The notes under the pieces were generated by a model, which searched no databases, had not been told where the DNA came from, and saw only the letters and a list, made by a program, of their open reading frames with translations. Source: Butyrivibrio sp. (lineage in GTDB: Bacteria; Bacillota; Clostridia; Lachnospirales; Lachnospiraceae). Taken from it: DNA of 64,000 nt. Within the stretch, counting starts at the first letter, position 1, and every line of letters begins with the position of its first letter. Below, one piece after another: positions 24,687 to 33,897 of this stretch. The position numbers and the translations under genes are program-made. The stretch lies in assembly GCA_015056585.1 (NCBI GenBank), contig SVFZ01000013.1:1-64000 (forward strand). The letters run 5' to 3'.

Positions 24687-27600
24687 TTATCTCTTAAGGT
24701 TGGTGAGTTCCTCAAGAAGTGTATCAGATACGGTGATGATACGGCTGTTAGCCTGGAATCCACGCTGTGTAGTGATCATCTCTGTAAACTCTTTTGAAAG
24801 GTCTACGTTTGACATTTCCAGAACGCCTGTGTTCATGTAACCGCCGTCTGTGGTGATATCCTGGATTGTAGCTTCTCCTGAGTTAAGCGTTGATGCATAA
24901 AGGTTATCACCTTCCTTGGCAAGACCGGATGCATTTGCAAATTCTGCTGATGCAATCTGTCCAAGAAGCTTTGTCTGGCCGTTTGAATAAGTAGCGTAGA
25001 TTGTTCCGTCGGTACTTATTGTAACGCCGTTCATCTCTCCTACTGCACGACCAGTATTGAGGGATGACTTATCACCCTTTACAACCTTGATTGTTGAGGA
25101 ACCGTTTGTGTTGTAGTTTGTAACAGTTGAGAAGTCGATTTCGATTGATCCGACAGTTCTCTCTGATCCCGGAGTTTCCTGGAATCCAAATGCCTCAAGA
25201 CCTGGAACGCTTTGGTCAAATACCAGGTCAACTTTCTTTGTTGTCTCGTTTTCATTTGCTGACTTAATATTACCTGTTGCTGCGTCAAATACCAGCTGTA
25301 TAGTCTTGTTGGCTCTTGACATGTCAGCTTTTGATGTGTAGAGCTTGATTCCAAGGTCTTCGTCAATTGTATAATAGCCCTCTGATCCGTAAGCTCTTGC
25401 GTCCGCATCAGTTATTCCGTATACATTCTGCAAAAGACCTTTTGTCTGTGTGTTTGCTGTTGTAAGAATATCTGAAATGTTGCCTTCCAGAGCAAAAGTC
25501 TTTCCATCTGTTGTATCAAGAGGATATGCAATTACATCGTTAGCTGTTGTATACTTTGCAACACCGTCAGTTACTTCGCAGAGGTAATCAGGATTAAGCT
25601 CAACATTGTCAGTCCACTCATGAGTAATTGTGATCTTACCACCGTTTATGAAAGATACTTTAAACTCTTCATTCTGAAGTGAACTGAAATCATCTGTAAA
25701 GCCTGCAGTCTTTCCTTTATTAAAAACCTTTACTTCGTCAGCTGTAACGCCGTAGATTTTCTGAAGGATCGGAGCCACCTCATCCATTGTGAAGCCATCG
25801 CCACCATCTGATAGAACATATCCGGTCTTCTTTGTAGCAGAATCTCTAAAGACTATTGTAGGAACATCATAGTCGTAGGTTGTAGTATCAGCGTTAAACG
25901 GCTGCTCGTTTCTGTTAAATGTAGCATATGGTGTTTCGTCAAGATCAAGTGACTTTACGTCATAATAAACTTTTGTTGTAAAACCTGTTGTACCAGTGAT
26001 GTCGCGGACCGTTGGTGTAAATGTTGCGCTGTTAAAATCAACGTTATCAACATCTGATTCTGTTACAAGAGACTTAAATTCATTTCTTTGTGTAGCATTT
26101 GTAAGATCAGTATAATTCAGAGTAATGTTTGTATCCATTAAAGAAGTATACAGATCTAAACTTGTTGCATCATCATCAGCTACAGTAATCTCGTAGGTAT
26201 TAGCAGGTGATGCATTGTTGTCTGTAATTGTAATAGTGAAATCAGCAGTAAGGGCATCATACTTCGATGTTGCTGTAACATTTGTGCTTGTAAGGTCAAC
26301 TACACCAGCTCCTGCTTTTGCGTCAACCAAAGCTTTAAGCTGAGCAAACTCAGTTGACGTAGAAGCCGGAATAGTCATTGGCTGATCGGAAGCTATCTTA
26401 TCCGATAGAAGTTCAAAAAGCTTTGGTGTAGCAGAAGGTGTTATGGATGCATCATTGTTCTTATTTTCTGTCTTTGATTTTCCGCCATAGATATTCAGGA
26501 TTCCATCAGAATCAGAATACTCATAGTATGCTCCGTATGGATAGTTTGTATCATCTGCTGCAATTTCTGCGATAATATCACTGATTGTCTTGCCTGATAA
26601 ATCCTTGTTTGTAAAATAGTTGTTATATGTACTCTTAAGCTTTGTAGCCTTCTCTGCTTCTTCTGTATCTTCCGGAACCTTGCTGGCTACAACTGTGAGC
26701 TTGTCATCATCGAATGTGTATCTGTAGTTATTGATATCTGCCAAAATGGCAGAAGCCGTTGTTGAATTAAGCTTAAATACATCAGCAAGCATATCTTTGT
26801 TTAATGAATTCATCTTGCCGCCATCCTCTGAAGGAGCCAGGTACCCAAAATTATCCGACTGCCTTGAATAGTAGTAGTCAGTATTATCCTTTACAAAGGA
26901 CTTATAAGTTGTATTTGTGATAGATGAACTAAAGTCTGAAAAATCAAATGTAACATCAAGTGTATCCTGGTTGATTTCGAAGTTCTTGATATTAGCATAT
27001 CTCTTTGTGCTGGCTGTCGGATACATCTTTGAGAGGAATCCCTCGATATTTGAAAGTGTTGTGATAGAATCACCTGTTGCCGGAACATTCTCAAATACTG
27101 TCTGGCCACTCTGCTGATAGATAGTAGCAACTGTCTTATCTGTAGCGTCGGCTGCTATATAGTATCCACCCTGTATTTCTTTGTAACCTTCACTGTCCTG
27201 AATGTTACCGAAGCTTACGCCTTCCATCTGAGCTGCTGTAAGTTTGTTTCCCTTAGAATCAATGATCTCTGTAAGCTCGCAGGAGAAAAGATGATCTTCA
27301 CCTGTATCCTTGATGTTGAATTTTCCTGTGTAGAGATAACCCTTGTTGTCATAGAACTCAAGAGTAATTGTCTTACCATCATCAGATACAACGTTAGGGT
27401 CCTTGTCATCAATATTTCCGCTTACAAGAGCAGATGTTGTAGATGCCGGAGAATATGTTGAGTTTTCAGCACTCATGATCTGAAGGTTTGAAAGCTCACC
27501 GTTTTTGTTAACTGTAATCTCACCTGTATCAGGATCTTCAATTGCATTCCATCCCATTACAAAGTATCCGTTTGACTGCATTGCAAGGTTACCTGCTCCG

Positions 27601-27965
27601 TCAACGTAGAAAGAACCGTCTCTTGTGTAGAGGTTTTCTTTTCCGTTGTTAACAACGAAGAAAGCTTTTCCTGTGATCATGATGTCAAAAGGATTGTTTG
27701 TGGTCTGGGTTGCGCCCTGAGACTCAATGGCTGTTCCAATAGCACCTGACTTGGCACCAAGACCGATCTGACGAGCATTTACACCGCCCTTGGTCTCTGT
27801 TGCACCGGATGCAGCCTGAGTTGTCTGATACATAAGATCTGAAAAAGTGATCGACTGAGATTTGAAAGAAGTTGTATTTACGTTCGCGATGTTGTTACCA
27901 AGAACATCCATCTTAGTCTGATGTGTACGAAGTCCTGCTACACCAGAATACAAAGATCTCATCAT
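24687..27965 (-). CDS. flgE: very large flagellar hook protein FlgE
   Basis: The N-terminus (MMRSLYSGVAGLRTHQTKMD then VLGNNIANVNTTSFKSQS) and C-terminus (NVDLSKEFTEMITTQRGFQA then NSRIITVSDTLLEELTNLKR) are the D0/D1 rod-hook signatures of FlgE. The protein is 1092 residues from the ATG at 27965, which follows GGAGGA by 9 bases; upstream in-frame codons lack a site. A typical FlgE is about 400-500 residues, so roughly 600 extra residues, rich in Asp, Thr, Lys and Asn, sit in the surface-exposed middle. The frame is open throughout and no second gene is fused. It follows the TIGR02530 gene. Confidence 0.93.
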   Translation of the reverse strand: MMRSLYSGVAGLRTHQTKMDVLGNNIANVNTTSFKSQSITFSDLMYQTTQAASGATETKGGVNARQIGLGAKSGAIGTAIESQGATQTTNNPFDIMITGKAFFVVNNGKENLYTRDGSFYVDGAGNLAMQSNGYFVMGWNAIEDPDTGEITVNKNGELSNLQIMSAENSTYSPASTTSALVSGNIDDKDPNVVSDDGKTITLEFYDNKGYLYTGKFNIKDTGEDHLFSCELTEIIDSKGNKLTAAQMEGVSFGNIQDSEGYKEIQGGYYIAADATDKTVATIYQQSGQTVFENVPATGDSITTLSNIEGFLSKMYPTASTKRYANIKNFEINQDTLDVTFDFSDFSSSITNTTYKSFVKDNTDYYYSRQSDNFGYLAPSEDGGKMNSLNKDMLADVFKLNSTTASAILADINNYRYTFDDDKLTVVASKVPEDTEEAEKATKLKSTYNNYFTNKDLSGKTISDIIAEIAADDTNYPYGAYYEYSDSDGILNIYGGKSKTENKNNDASITPSATPKLFELLSDKIASDQPMTIPASTSTEFAQLKALVDAKAGAGVVDLTSTNVTATSKYDALTADFTITITDNNASPANTYEITVADDDATSLDLYTSLMDTNITLNYTDLTNATQRNEFKSLVTESDVDNVDFNSATFTPTVRDITGTTGFTTKVYYDVKSLDLDETPYATFNRNEQPFNADTTTYDYDVPTIVFRDSATKKTGYVLSDGGDGFTMDEVAPILQKIYGVTADEVKVFNKGKTAGFTDDFSSLQNEEFKVSFINGGKITITHEWTDNVELNPDYLCEVTDGVAKYTTANDVIAYPLDTTDGKTFALEGNISDILTTANTQTKGLLQNVYGITDADARAYGSEGYYTIDEDLGIKLYTSKADMSRANKTIQLVFDAATGNIKSANENETTKKVDLVFDQSVPGLEAFGFQETPGSERTVGSIEIDFSTVTNYNTNGSSTIKVVKGDKSSLNTGRAVGEMNGVTISTDGTIYATYSNGQTKLLGQIASAEFANASGLAKEGDNLYASTLNSGEATIQDITTDGGYMNTGVLEMSNVDLSKEFTEMITTQRGFQANSRIITVSDTLLEELTNLKR

Positions 27966-28142
27966 AAGGCAAAGTCCTCCATCTGTTTTTAGGCTGACTT
28001 TAATAAACGTAAGGCTCACCATTCCTTACAAATTAAAGCTTACCCTCTTTTTGATTTTGGACGGTTTGGGTAATTTTTAGAAGATTTCCTCTGTCAGTCA
28101 GAAATCTAAGATCTCCTAAAGGCTAAAGCCTTTTCGGTCCAA

Positions 28143-28565
28143 TCAAGCAATTACCGCTCCGTCTATGTTTGTAAAAACGTTACTGTTGTTTTCTGTCTGA
28201 TCCATTGCTGTCACTACTGTGTGATTTGGTACATTTACTATAAATGCCAGCTGATCCACCAGGATAAGGGAATCCTTTATTCCTCTTTCACCGGCCTGCC
28301 TTGCACCTTCCTGAAGTCGTTGCATCTGGTCGTTTGTAAGTTCTATATTTCTAAGGCTCAATCTGTTGACCGCGTGCTTTGAAAATCTGACATCAGTTGC
28401 ACCCTCGCTATTAATATCGGCAGATTCTTTTACTTTATTTAGTACCGAAGCAAAAGAAGATTCACCGGAAGGAAGTGGAGTCTTATCCACTTTGTTAGTC
28501 TTCGGATTTAAGTACTGATCCTGGACTTGTCCGATGGAAAAGAACTGGCGATCATCCATTATCAT
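28143..28565 (-). CDS. flagellar operon protein, TIGR02530 family
   Basis: A 140-residue protein with the family block FSKHAVNRLSLRNIELTNDQ, then MQRLQEGARQAGERGIKDSL and ILVDQLAFIVNVPNHTVVTA. TIGR02530 proteins lie between flgD and flgE in many Firmicutes and Spirochaetes and probably help hook assembly, but their precise role is not established. Here they keep that position: 29 bases after flgD, 177 before flgE. Start at ATG 28565 (a second ATG two codons on is possible). Confidence 0.88.
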   Translation of the reverse strand: MIMDDRQFFSIGQVQDQYLNPKTNKVDKTPLPSGESSFASVLNKVKESADINSEGATDVRFSKHAVNRLSLRNIELTNDQMQRLQEGARQAGERGIKDSLILVDQLAFIVNVPNHTVVTAMDQTENNSNVFTNIDGAVIA

Positions 28566-28594
28566 CCTTTTTCCTCCATCATTTTAAAGAAATT

Positions 28595-29284
28595 TCATGA
28601 TTTTTTAGTTTCTTCTGTCTTTAGGCTTCTGTATTCGTCACCACGCATCTCATCAAGTCTGTTTACATATTGCTGAAGGGAAGTAACGTAATCACTGTTC
28701 ATCATCTTTTTAGCCTTGTCAGACATATGTTCAGTGTAGAACTCGTACATAGTGTCAATTGTAAGTCCGTGTTCTTCGTCTGAAATAAAGTCCACACTGC
28801 TTGGAAGTTTATCGATTGCTTCCATTAACTCTTTTGCAGTATCGATTGCTTCTGTATATTCAGGATCATAAACCTGCGAAACACTTTCAATATCGTAATT
28901 GGTACCGTTGATGCTAAGATATGCCTTGTTTCCGCTGTAGGTTACATAGTCAACAACTCCTGTGACCTCAACTGTCTTTCCTGTATCAGCATTTGTGGTC
29001 TGAACCAGAACAGTTTTTCCAACCATCTCAGATGCTCTTGACAGAGCCATGGCATTTGCCATGTTACTTAGCTGTTCAACCTGTGTGAACTGAGCATACT
29101 GAGCAATATATTCAGTGTTTGATGTGGGCTCAAGAGGATCCTGATATTTCATCTGTGCTACAAGGATCTGCATAAAAGAGTCTTTGTCATAACCTGTAGT
29201 GGTGTTCTTGACCGCCTTGTCGGCTTCCAGATTAGTGACCTTGCCATCTTTTACGATAGCATTAACTGAATTCACATCTGCCAT
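28595..29284 (-). CDS. flgD: flagellar hook assembly (capping) protein FlgD
   Basis: FlgD forms the temporary cap needed for hook polymerisation. The 229-residue product has the FlgD core DKDSFMQILVAQMKYQDPLE followed by EYIAQYAQFTQVEQLSNMAN and a C-terminal region (VGKTVLVQTTNADTGK, TGVVDYV) then an extra 80-residue helical tail. It lies 23 bases after fliK. Confidence 0.93.
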   Translation of the reverse strand: MADVNSVNAIVKDGKVTNLEADKAVKNTTTGYDKDSFMQILVAQMKYQDPLEPTSNTEYIAQYAQFTQVEQLSNMANAMALSRASEMVGKTVLVQTTNADTGKTVEVTGVVDYVTYSGNKAYLSINGTNYDIESVSQVYDPEYTEAIDTAKELMEAIDKLPSSVDFISDEEHGLTIDTMYEFYTEHMSDKAKKMMNSDYVTSLQQYVNRLDEMRGDEYRSLKTEETKKS

Positions 29285-29307
29285 AATCCCCTCTTTCTGA
29301 TCTTAGC

Positions 29308-30789
29308 TTAGGCACTAAAATCAATTGTGTTACCGTTATAAGCCATCATCTGTGCTGCTATAAGTTCAGCCTGAGTCATCTCTTCTTCTATTTCTTCATC
29401 AATCTCGGATAGATTGATCCTTCTTAAAGATTTCTTATTTTTTTCCATCTGATCTCTTGCTGTTTCGCCCCTGTCATCCTGCTGGAGGTTTTGTTCGAAC
29501 GCATGAGATGCGATAGTTACTTCAACAGATGTGACCTTTACTCCCTGTTCATCAAACTTCTGCATAAGTGTCTGCATCTGGTTTTCAACTGCTTCTTTTA
29601 CTATCTCGTTTTGAGCGGTAAACTTAGCAGTTATACCATCCTTGGAACTTGTCAGTAAGATATTTACGTTTCCAAGTGAAGCCGGATGAAGCTGTAGTTC
29701 CATTGATGTTTCATCAGTTCCTGCCAAAACAGTTATCTTTTCAGTAATCTGTCTGACAATGTTTTCCATCTGTGCTCTGTCAGTGTAGGCGTTAACCTCA
29801 TTTGTTTCAGGGGTTACTGCATCTACAATATTCTGTACAAGCTGGTTAAAAGGATTTATTGTCTCCTGATTCTTAAACAGATTGCTTCCCATTTCCCTGT
29901 GTTCAGAAGAATTCGATGTTCCGTCCCCGGTTTCCTGCATATTGGAAATAGTATTTTCAGGTTCCAATTCGATGCTTTCCGGTTTGGGAATACTTGTTTC
30001 GGTTTTAATTTCTACCTTAACAGTATTTTTATCGATATTCTCTTCAGGAACCTCCTGAAGAATTTCATTAAACAGCTTCTCTTCTCTTTCTTCAGGTACT
30101 TTCGCTTCCTTCATTGTGGCAATTACATCTGTTAAATCCTCTTCTGACAGGTCATATTCAGATACAAGTTCTTCTCTCATCTCATTGACTGAAGAAAGAA
30201 TATCTTTAAGGGAGTCGTAAAGGTCTGAATCAACTATGAGGTCGACTCCGGTGTTTTCTCCTGAAATAGAATTAACTACCTGTATCACATTTTCAGGATT
30301 TAAAAGATCTGCGGGAGTTATTCCGATCATCTGCATTACTGCGATGATCTCCTCCTCGGAAACATCGGTCATCTCGGCTATTTCTTGTATTATTTTCTTG
30401 CCATCTTCTGTTATGGCGTTCTGCAGCTCTTTATCAGCCTCCTTGCCATCTGTTTCAGTTGTTTTTACAGCATTTTCTTCATTTACCTTAGCGGTTTTAG
30501 TATCATTCTGTACATTATCTGTACTTTTAGGTTCTTTTTCTTTTGCCGATACATTCTCCGCCTTTTTTGAAGTGTCTAAATCATCGGTTTTCGCATCCTT
30601 GCTACTTGCGATATTGCCCTTGGGATCAGAGTTTTGACTGCTGTTTTGACTGCTTATATTAGTCAGTATGCTGTCAAAGCCGTTTCCTGACGGGTCTTTT
30701 TTTAGCGATGCTGTAAACGAAACATTTGTGGCTGCAGTGCTCTGAGTCATGTAGGATAAAACACCTACCTGTGTCTGTGCACTGCTCAT
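29308..30789 (-). CDS. fliK: flagellar hook-length control protein FliK
   Basis: FliK measures hook length and triggers the FlhB switch. The 493-residue protein has a long variable, acidic N-terminal region (Asn/Ser/Lys/Glu-rich) and the conserved C-terminal Flg_hook domain (about 365-445): SMELQLHPASLGNVNILLTS, then ITAKFTAQNEIVKEAVE. A strong ribosome binding site (GGAGG) precedes the ATG. A terminator and promoter candidate lie upstream. Given the very large hook subunit, the ruler may have to match a different hook geometry. Confidence 0.9.
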   Translation of the reverse strand: MSSAQTQVGVLSYMTQSTAATNVSFTASLKKDPSGNGFDSILTNISSQNSSQNSDPKGNIASSKDAKTDDLDTSKKAENVSAKEKEPKSTDNVQNDTKTAKVNEENAVKTTETDGKEADKELQNAITEDGKKIIQEIAEMTDVSEEEIIAVMQMIGITPADLLNPENVIQVVNSISGENTGVDLIVDSDLYDSLKDILSSVNEMREELVSEYDLSEEDLTDVIATMKEAKVPEEREEKLFNEILQEVPEENIDKNTVKVEIKTETSIPKPESIELEPENTISNMQETGDGTSNSSEHREMGSNLFKNQETINPFNQLVQNIVDAVTPETNEVNAYTDRAQMENIVRQITEKITVLAGTDETSMELQLHPASLGNVNILLTSSKDGITAKFTAQNEIVKEAVENQMQTLMQKFDEQGVKVTSVEVTIASHAFEQNLQQDDRGETARDQMEKNKKSLRRINLSEIDEEIEEEMTQAELIAAQMMAYNGNTIDFSA

Positions 30790-30882
30790 TCAAATCCTCC
30801 TTTCCTTTTAGCTTTAAGTTCTATGTCACCTTATGCATATCCAGCATATATGCATAAACATGTCCATAGAATCTCAACTAAT

Positions 30883-30909
30883 ATATCGGCAAAGAGGTCT
30901 TTAAAATTA
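30883..30909 (-). promoter_or_regulatory. candidate sigma-28 promoter before fliK
   Basis: On the minus strand GCCGATAT (30883-30890) matches the Bacillus-type sigma-28 -10 element, and TAAT (30906-30909), one base from TAAA, lies 15 bases upstream. It follows the terminator after the motE-like gene, so a restart of transcription here for fliK-flgD-flgE is plausible. The -35 is imperfect. Confidence 0.45.
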
Positions 30910-30976
30910 CCCTTTAATGGAAAAAATATCTGGACCGAAAATATAAAACTTTAATAAAATTTTTACAGACAAAAAA

Positions 30977-31023
30977 AACTCTTACCCCGGTAGCCTAAAC
31001 TAAAGAGCTAAAGGATAAGAGTT
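30977..31023 (-). terminator. terminator after the motE-like gene
   Basis: In transcription order AACTCTTATCC (31013-31023) pairs with GGTAAGAGTT (30977-30986; one bulge), followed by a run of eight T residues. The loop is about 26 bases. It begins 12 bases after the stop of the motE-like gene and splits the flagellar cluster between this gene and fliK. Confidence 0.8.
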
Positions 31024-31034
31024 CTTTTATATTT

Positions 31035-31985
31035 TTATTTATTGTCTCCGGTAACCTGAGGTGATTCTTTTTCAAGAGCTGATGGCTCAAGCATCTGAGT
31101 AAGCTTGGCTGCATTTGATTTCTCCATGGCAGCCAGGATATCGGAACGGTTTTCAATTGTCATCTGAGCAAGGATCCTTGATACAAGTGTGATCTGATTC
31201 TCGTTTATCATCTCATCAAAGACCTGAGCAGCAGTCTTTGCCTTCATTCCCGAATAGGTTGTGACAAAAGCGCTTATGGCTTCATCATCAATCTCTTCCT
31301 TTACAACCTGCTCATAAATCTTTGCAGCATTATCAGGATCTATCATTTCGTAATAAGAGGCGTAGGTCGACGGGTCAGGAGCATAATCTCCGTAAACCAC
31401 ACTGGAATAAAAATTTGCCCTCTCTTCGTAAAAGTCTTTTTGCTGCTGTTCAAAAGGCTCAAGCCTTTTTACCTCAGCTTCAAGTTTTTCTATCTGGGAT
31501 GCATAACTGCTGTTTTGCTCCATCTCTGCCTGGAGTGCCTCTTCAAGTCTCTTGATATAGGCATTTGCAGCTTCCAAAGAATCAATTCCCGATTCCTGTG
31601 TTCCCTCCACATCACCGGTTTCTGCAACAGCAGTTTCGTTTTTCATCTCTTCCAAAACCTTATCAGGTAAGATCAGATTAAGGTATGGAACGTCTTTTAT
31701 GATGGGAGCAAGGATGTCAGAACCAAACCTGCCCACATCCAGTTTTATCAGAACAGCCATTATTGCAATCCAGATCAGGATGATAAGGAAAGTAATAACG
31801 ATAGTTGCAAGGCCTCCCGCATTATCGCCATACAGTTCTGCCTGTCTGTCAGCAAATTCCTGCTGCTTTTCTTTCTGGCTTTTTCTCTGTTCCTTTAACT
31901 GCTTCTGATATTCTTTTTTGTCAGCCTTAAGTTTAGCTTTGACCGCCTTGGGGTCTTCACCAACAGGTAATTTGGTATCTGCCAT
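31035..31985 (-). CDS. MotE-like protein with MgtE N-terminal-type domain
   Basis: This 316-residue protein has a basic N-terminal helix (about 1-50), one membrane segment (about 58-80, TIVITFLIILIWIAIMAVLI), a coiled coil (about 130-175) and a C-terminal domain of repeated helices (AAKIYEQVV, AFVTTYSGMKAKTAAQVFDE, ISRILAQM, ILAAMEKSNAAKLTQML) similar to the MgtE N-terminal superhelix. Proteins of this type lie next to fliJ and are called MotE or flagellar protein; MotE in rhizobia is a chaperone of MotC. The exact role in Firmicutes is unknown. It lies 22 bases after fliJ. Confidence 0.75.
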   Translation of the reverse strand: MADTKLPVGEDPKAVKAKLKADKKEYQKQLKEQRKSQKEKQQEFADRQAELYGDNAGGLATIVITFLIILIWIAIMAVLIKLDVGRFGSDILAPIIKDVPYLNLILPDKVLEEMKNETAVAETGDVEGTQESGIDSLEAANAYIKRLEEALQAEMEQNSSYASQIEKLEAEVKRLEPFEQQQKDFYEERANFYSSVVYGDYAPDPSTYASYYEMIDPDNAAKIYEQVVKEEIDDEAISAFVTTYSGMKAKTAAQVFDEMINENQITLVSRILAQMTIENRSDILAAMEKSNAAKLTQMLEPSALEKESPQVTGDNK

Positions 31986-32007
31986 TTACTTCCTCCAAAT
32001 GGATAGA

Positions 32008-32469
32008 TCAGGAATTTTCATCGCGTTGTCTCTGCGTATAAGTAAAACTGGTGCGCTGATCTGTTTCCTTAAATTCTTCCTGTTTTTCTTCTTCCAGGTA
32101 TTCAGCATATGCTCTGTCTCTTAAGGTTTCCTGCATTTTTCTCTCCTGGATCGCTCTGGTAAGCCTGATTCTTATTTTCTCAACAACATCCTGTTGCTTT
32201 GCCACAACTTTGCTCTGATGAGCTATCATAACATCCATCTGCGCCGTGGCATACTGGTTGTCCAAAATATCCTGAAGCTTAAGGCTCTCTGCATTCCTAA
32301 GTTCCTCAGCTTCTGTAAGATAGTCCTCTTTACGTCTTATGTATTCCTCCAAAATATCAAGCTGTTTGTTAAGCTCTGACTGGGCTGATGCAAATTCCAT
32401 TTTAACCTGCCCCTCAGTCTTTTCCTTGATATTTAGGACACTTTGCATTCTGTAAACAAATCTTGCCAT
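32008..32469 (-). CDS. fliJ: flagellar export stalk protein FliJ
   Basis: A 153-residue, entirely helical and charged protein (coiled coil throughout), starting FVYRMQSVLNIKEKTEGQVK, as in FliJ. FliJ acts as the rotor stalk of the FliI ATPase and recycles export chaperones. It follows fliI with a 49-base gap. No clear ribosome binding site is seen before the ATG, which is mildly unusual here. Confidence 0.88.
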   Translation of the reverse strand: MARFVYRMQSVLNIKEKTEGQVKMEFASAQSELNKQLDILEEYIRRKEDYLTEAEELRNAESLKLQDILDNQYATAQMDVMIAHQSKVVAKQQDVVEKIRIRLTRAIQERKMQETLRDRAYAEYLEEEKQEEFKETDQRTSFTYTQRQRDENS

Positions 32470-32518
32470 ACACTGCGCCTAAATTAAAATCTGTAAACAT
32501 CAAACAATGATACAAAGA

Positions 32519-33877
32519 TCAGTCATTAAACATGTTAACCAAAGTATCTCTGATCTCTTCAAAGGTAAACTTCTCATCGGTTTCCTGCATAAGAAATTCA
32601 TTGACCTTTTCAATCTTGGATACAGCATAATCAATATTCTTATTGGCACCGCTTCTGTATGCACCGATATTTATAAGATCCTCTGCATCATTGTAGGTTG
32701 CAAGAACATTCTTAAGCTTTCCGGCAGCTTTTTTGTGCTCCGGGTCAGCAATAGCTGACATACATCTGGAAATGCTGGCAAGAACATCTATCGCCGGATA
32801 ATGATTCTTTTGAGCAAGCTTACGGTTTAGCACAATATGTCCGTCAAGAATACCTCTGGCAGTATCCGTTATGGGCTCATTCATATCATCGCCATCCACA
32901 AGAACAGTATAAAGACCTGTAATTGAGCCTTTACGAGATCTGCCGGCTCTCTCAAGAAGCTTTGGCATCTCAGCATAAACACTTGGCGGATATCCCCTTG
33001 ATACAGGAGGCTCGCCACTGGCAAGACCAATTTCTCTTTGAGCCATTGAAAATCTGGTGAGAGAGTCCATCATAAGAAGCACATCTTTTCCCTTATCCCT
33101 GAAATACTCAGCAATAGATGTAGCTGTCTTGGCAGCCTTAAGCCTCTCCAGAGCTGGTTTATCGGAAGTGGCACAGACCACAATAGAACGTCTCATGCCC
33201 TCTTCGCCAAGGTCTCTTTCTATAAACTCACGAACTTCCCTTCCACGCTCTCCGATCAGGGCGATTACATTTATATCTGCCTGGGTGTTTCTGGCAAACA
33301 TACCAAGAAGTGTACTCTTACCAACGCCGGAACCGGCAAAGATTCCGATACGCTGACCTTTCCCCACAGTAAGCAGGCCATCAACAGCCTTAACTCCAAG
33401 GGAAAGAACCTCCGAAATAGGATCTCTTGTCATTGGATCCGGAGGCTGATTTTCAACGGAATAAGCTATACCATCTTCAAGCATAACCCCTTTTCCGTAG
33501 CTTGTTCCGTCAATTCTGCCAAGCCCGTCCAGGGTTTTGCCAAGAAGTCCTTCACCTACATTTACACGAAGGGGTGAATCTGTATTTTCAACAATGCTCC
33601 CGTTACCGATGCCACTGGTATTTTCGTAGGGCATAAGCTGAACATGGTTGTCCTTAAAACCCACAACTTCTGCCATGGCAGGTTTACCTTTGCTCTCTGA
33701 TAAAGCCTCATTATCCTTTTTCTTAGGATAGATAAGACAGATATCACCCAGCTTTGCATCAGGGCCTGCGGACTCAATCGTAAGACCGATAACATTTACG
33801 ACTTTACCGGACATACGATAAAATGGCGCATTCTGCATTTTTTTATACTTGGACAAATCTATTGAAGATACAAGCAT
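32519..33877 (-). CDS. fliI: flagellar export ATPase FliI
   Basis: FliI is the hexameric ATPase of the export apparatus. The 452-residue product has Walker A in GIFAGSGVGKSTLLGMF, the arginine-finger region and Walker B in VLLMMDSLTRFSMAQREIGL, and ASGEPPVSRGYPPSVYAEMP, a hallmark of FliI/type III ATPases. The ATG follows GAGAGG. Length is typical. Confidence 0.97.
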   Translation of the reverse strand: MLVSSIDLSKYKKMQNAPFYRMSGKVVNVIGLTIESAGPDAKLGDICLIYPKKKDNEALSESKGKPAMAEVVGFKDNHVQLMPYENTSGIGNGSIVENTDSPLRVNVGEGLLGKTLDGLGRIDGTSYGKGVMLEDGIAYSVENQPPDPMTRDPISEVLSLGVKAVDGLLTVGKGQRIGIFAGSGVGKSTLLGMFARNTQADINVIALIGERGREVREFIERDLGEEGMRRSIVVCATSDKPALERLKAAKTATSIAEYFRDKGKDVLLMMDSLTRFSMAQREIGLASGEPPVSRGYPPSVYAEMPKLLERAGRSRKGSITGLYTVLVDGDDMNEPITDTARGILDGHIVLNRKLAQKNHYPAIDVLASISRCMSAIADPEHKKAAGKLKNVLATYNDAEDLINIGAYRSGANKNIDYAVSKIEKVNEFLMQETDEKFTFEEIRDTLVNMFND

Positions 33878-33897
33878 AAAAACCTCTCGGTAAAAAA

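Noticed and set aside
30977-31023. Resemblance of the sequence GGTAGCCTAAACTAAAGAGC to part of a c-di-GMP riboswitch
   Set aside because: The rest of the conserved core is absent and the stretch is a normal terminator with a T tract.
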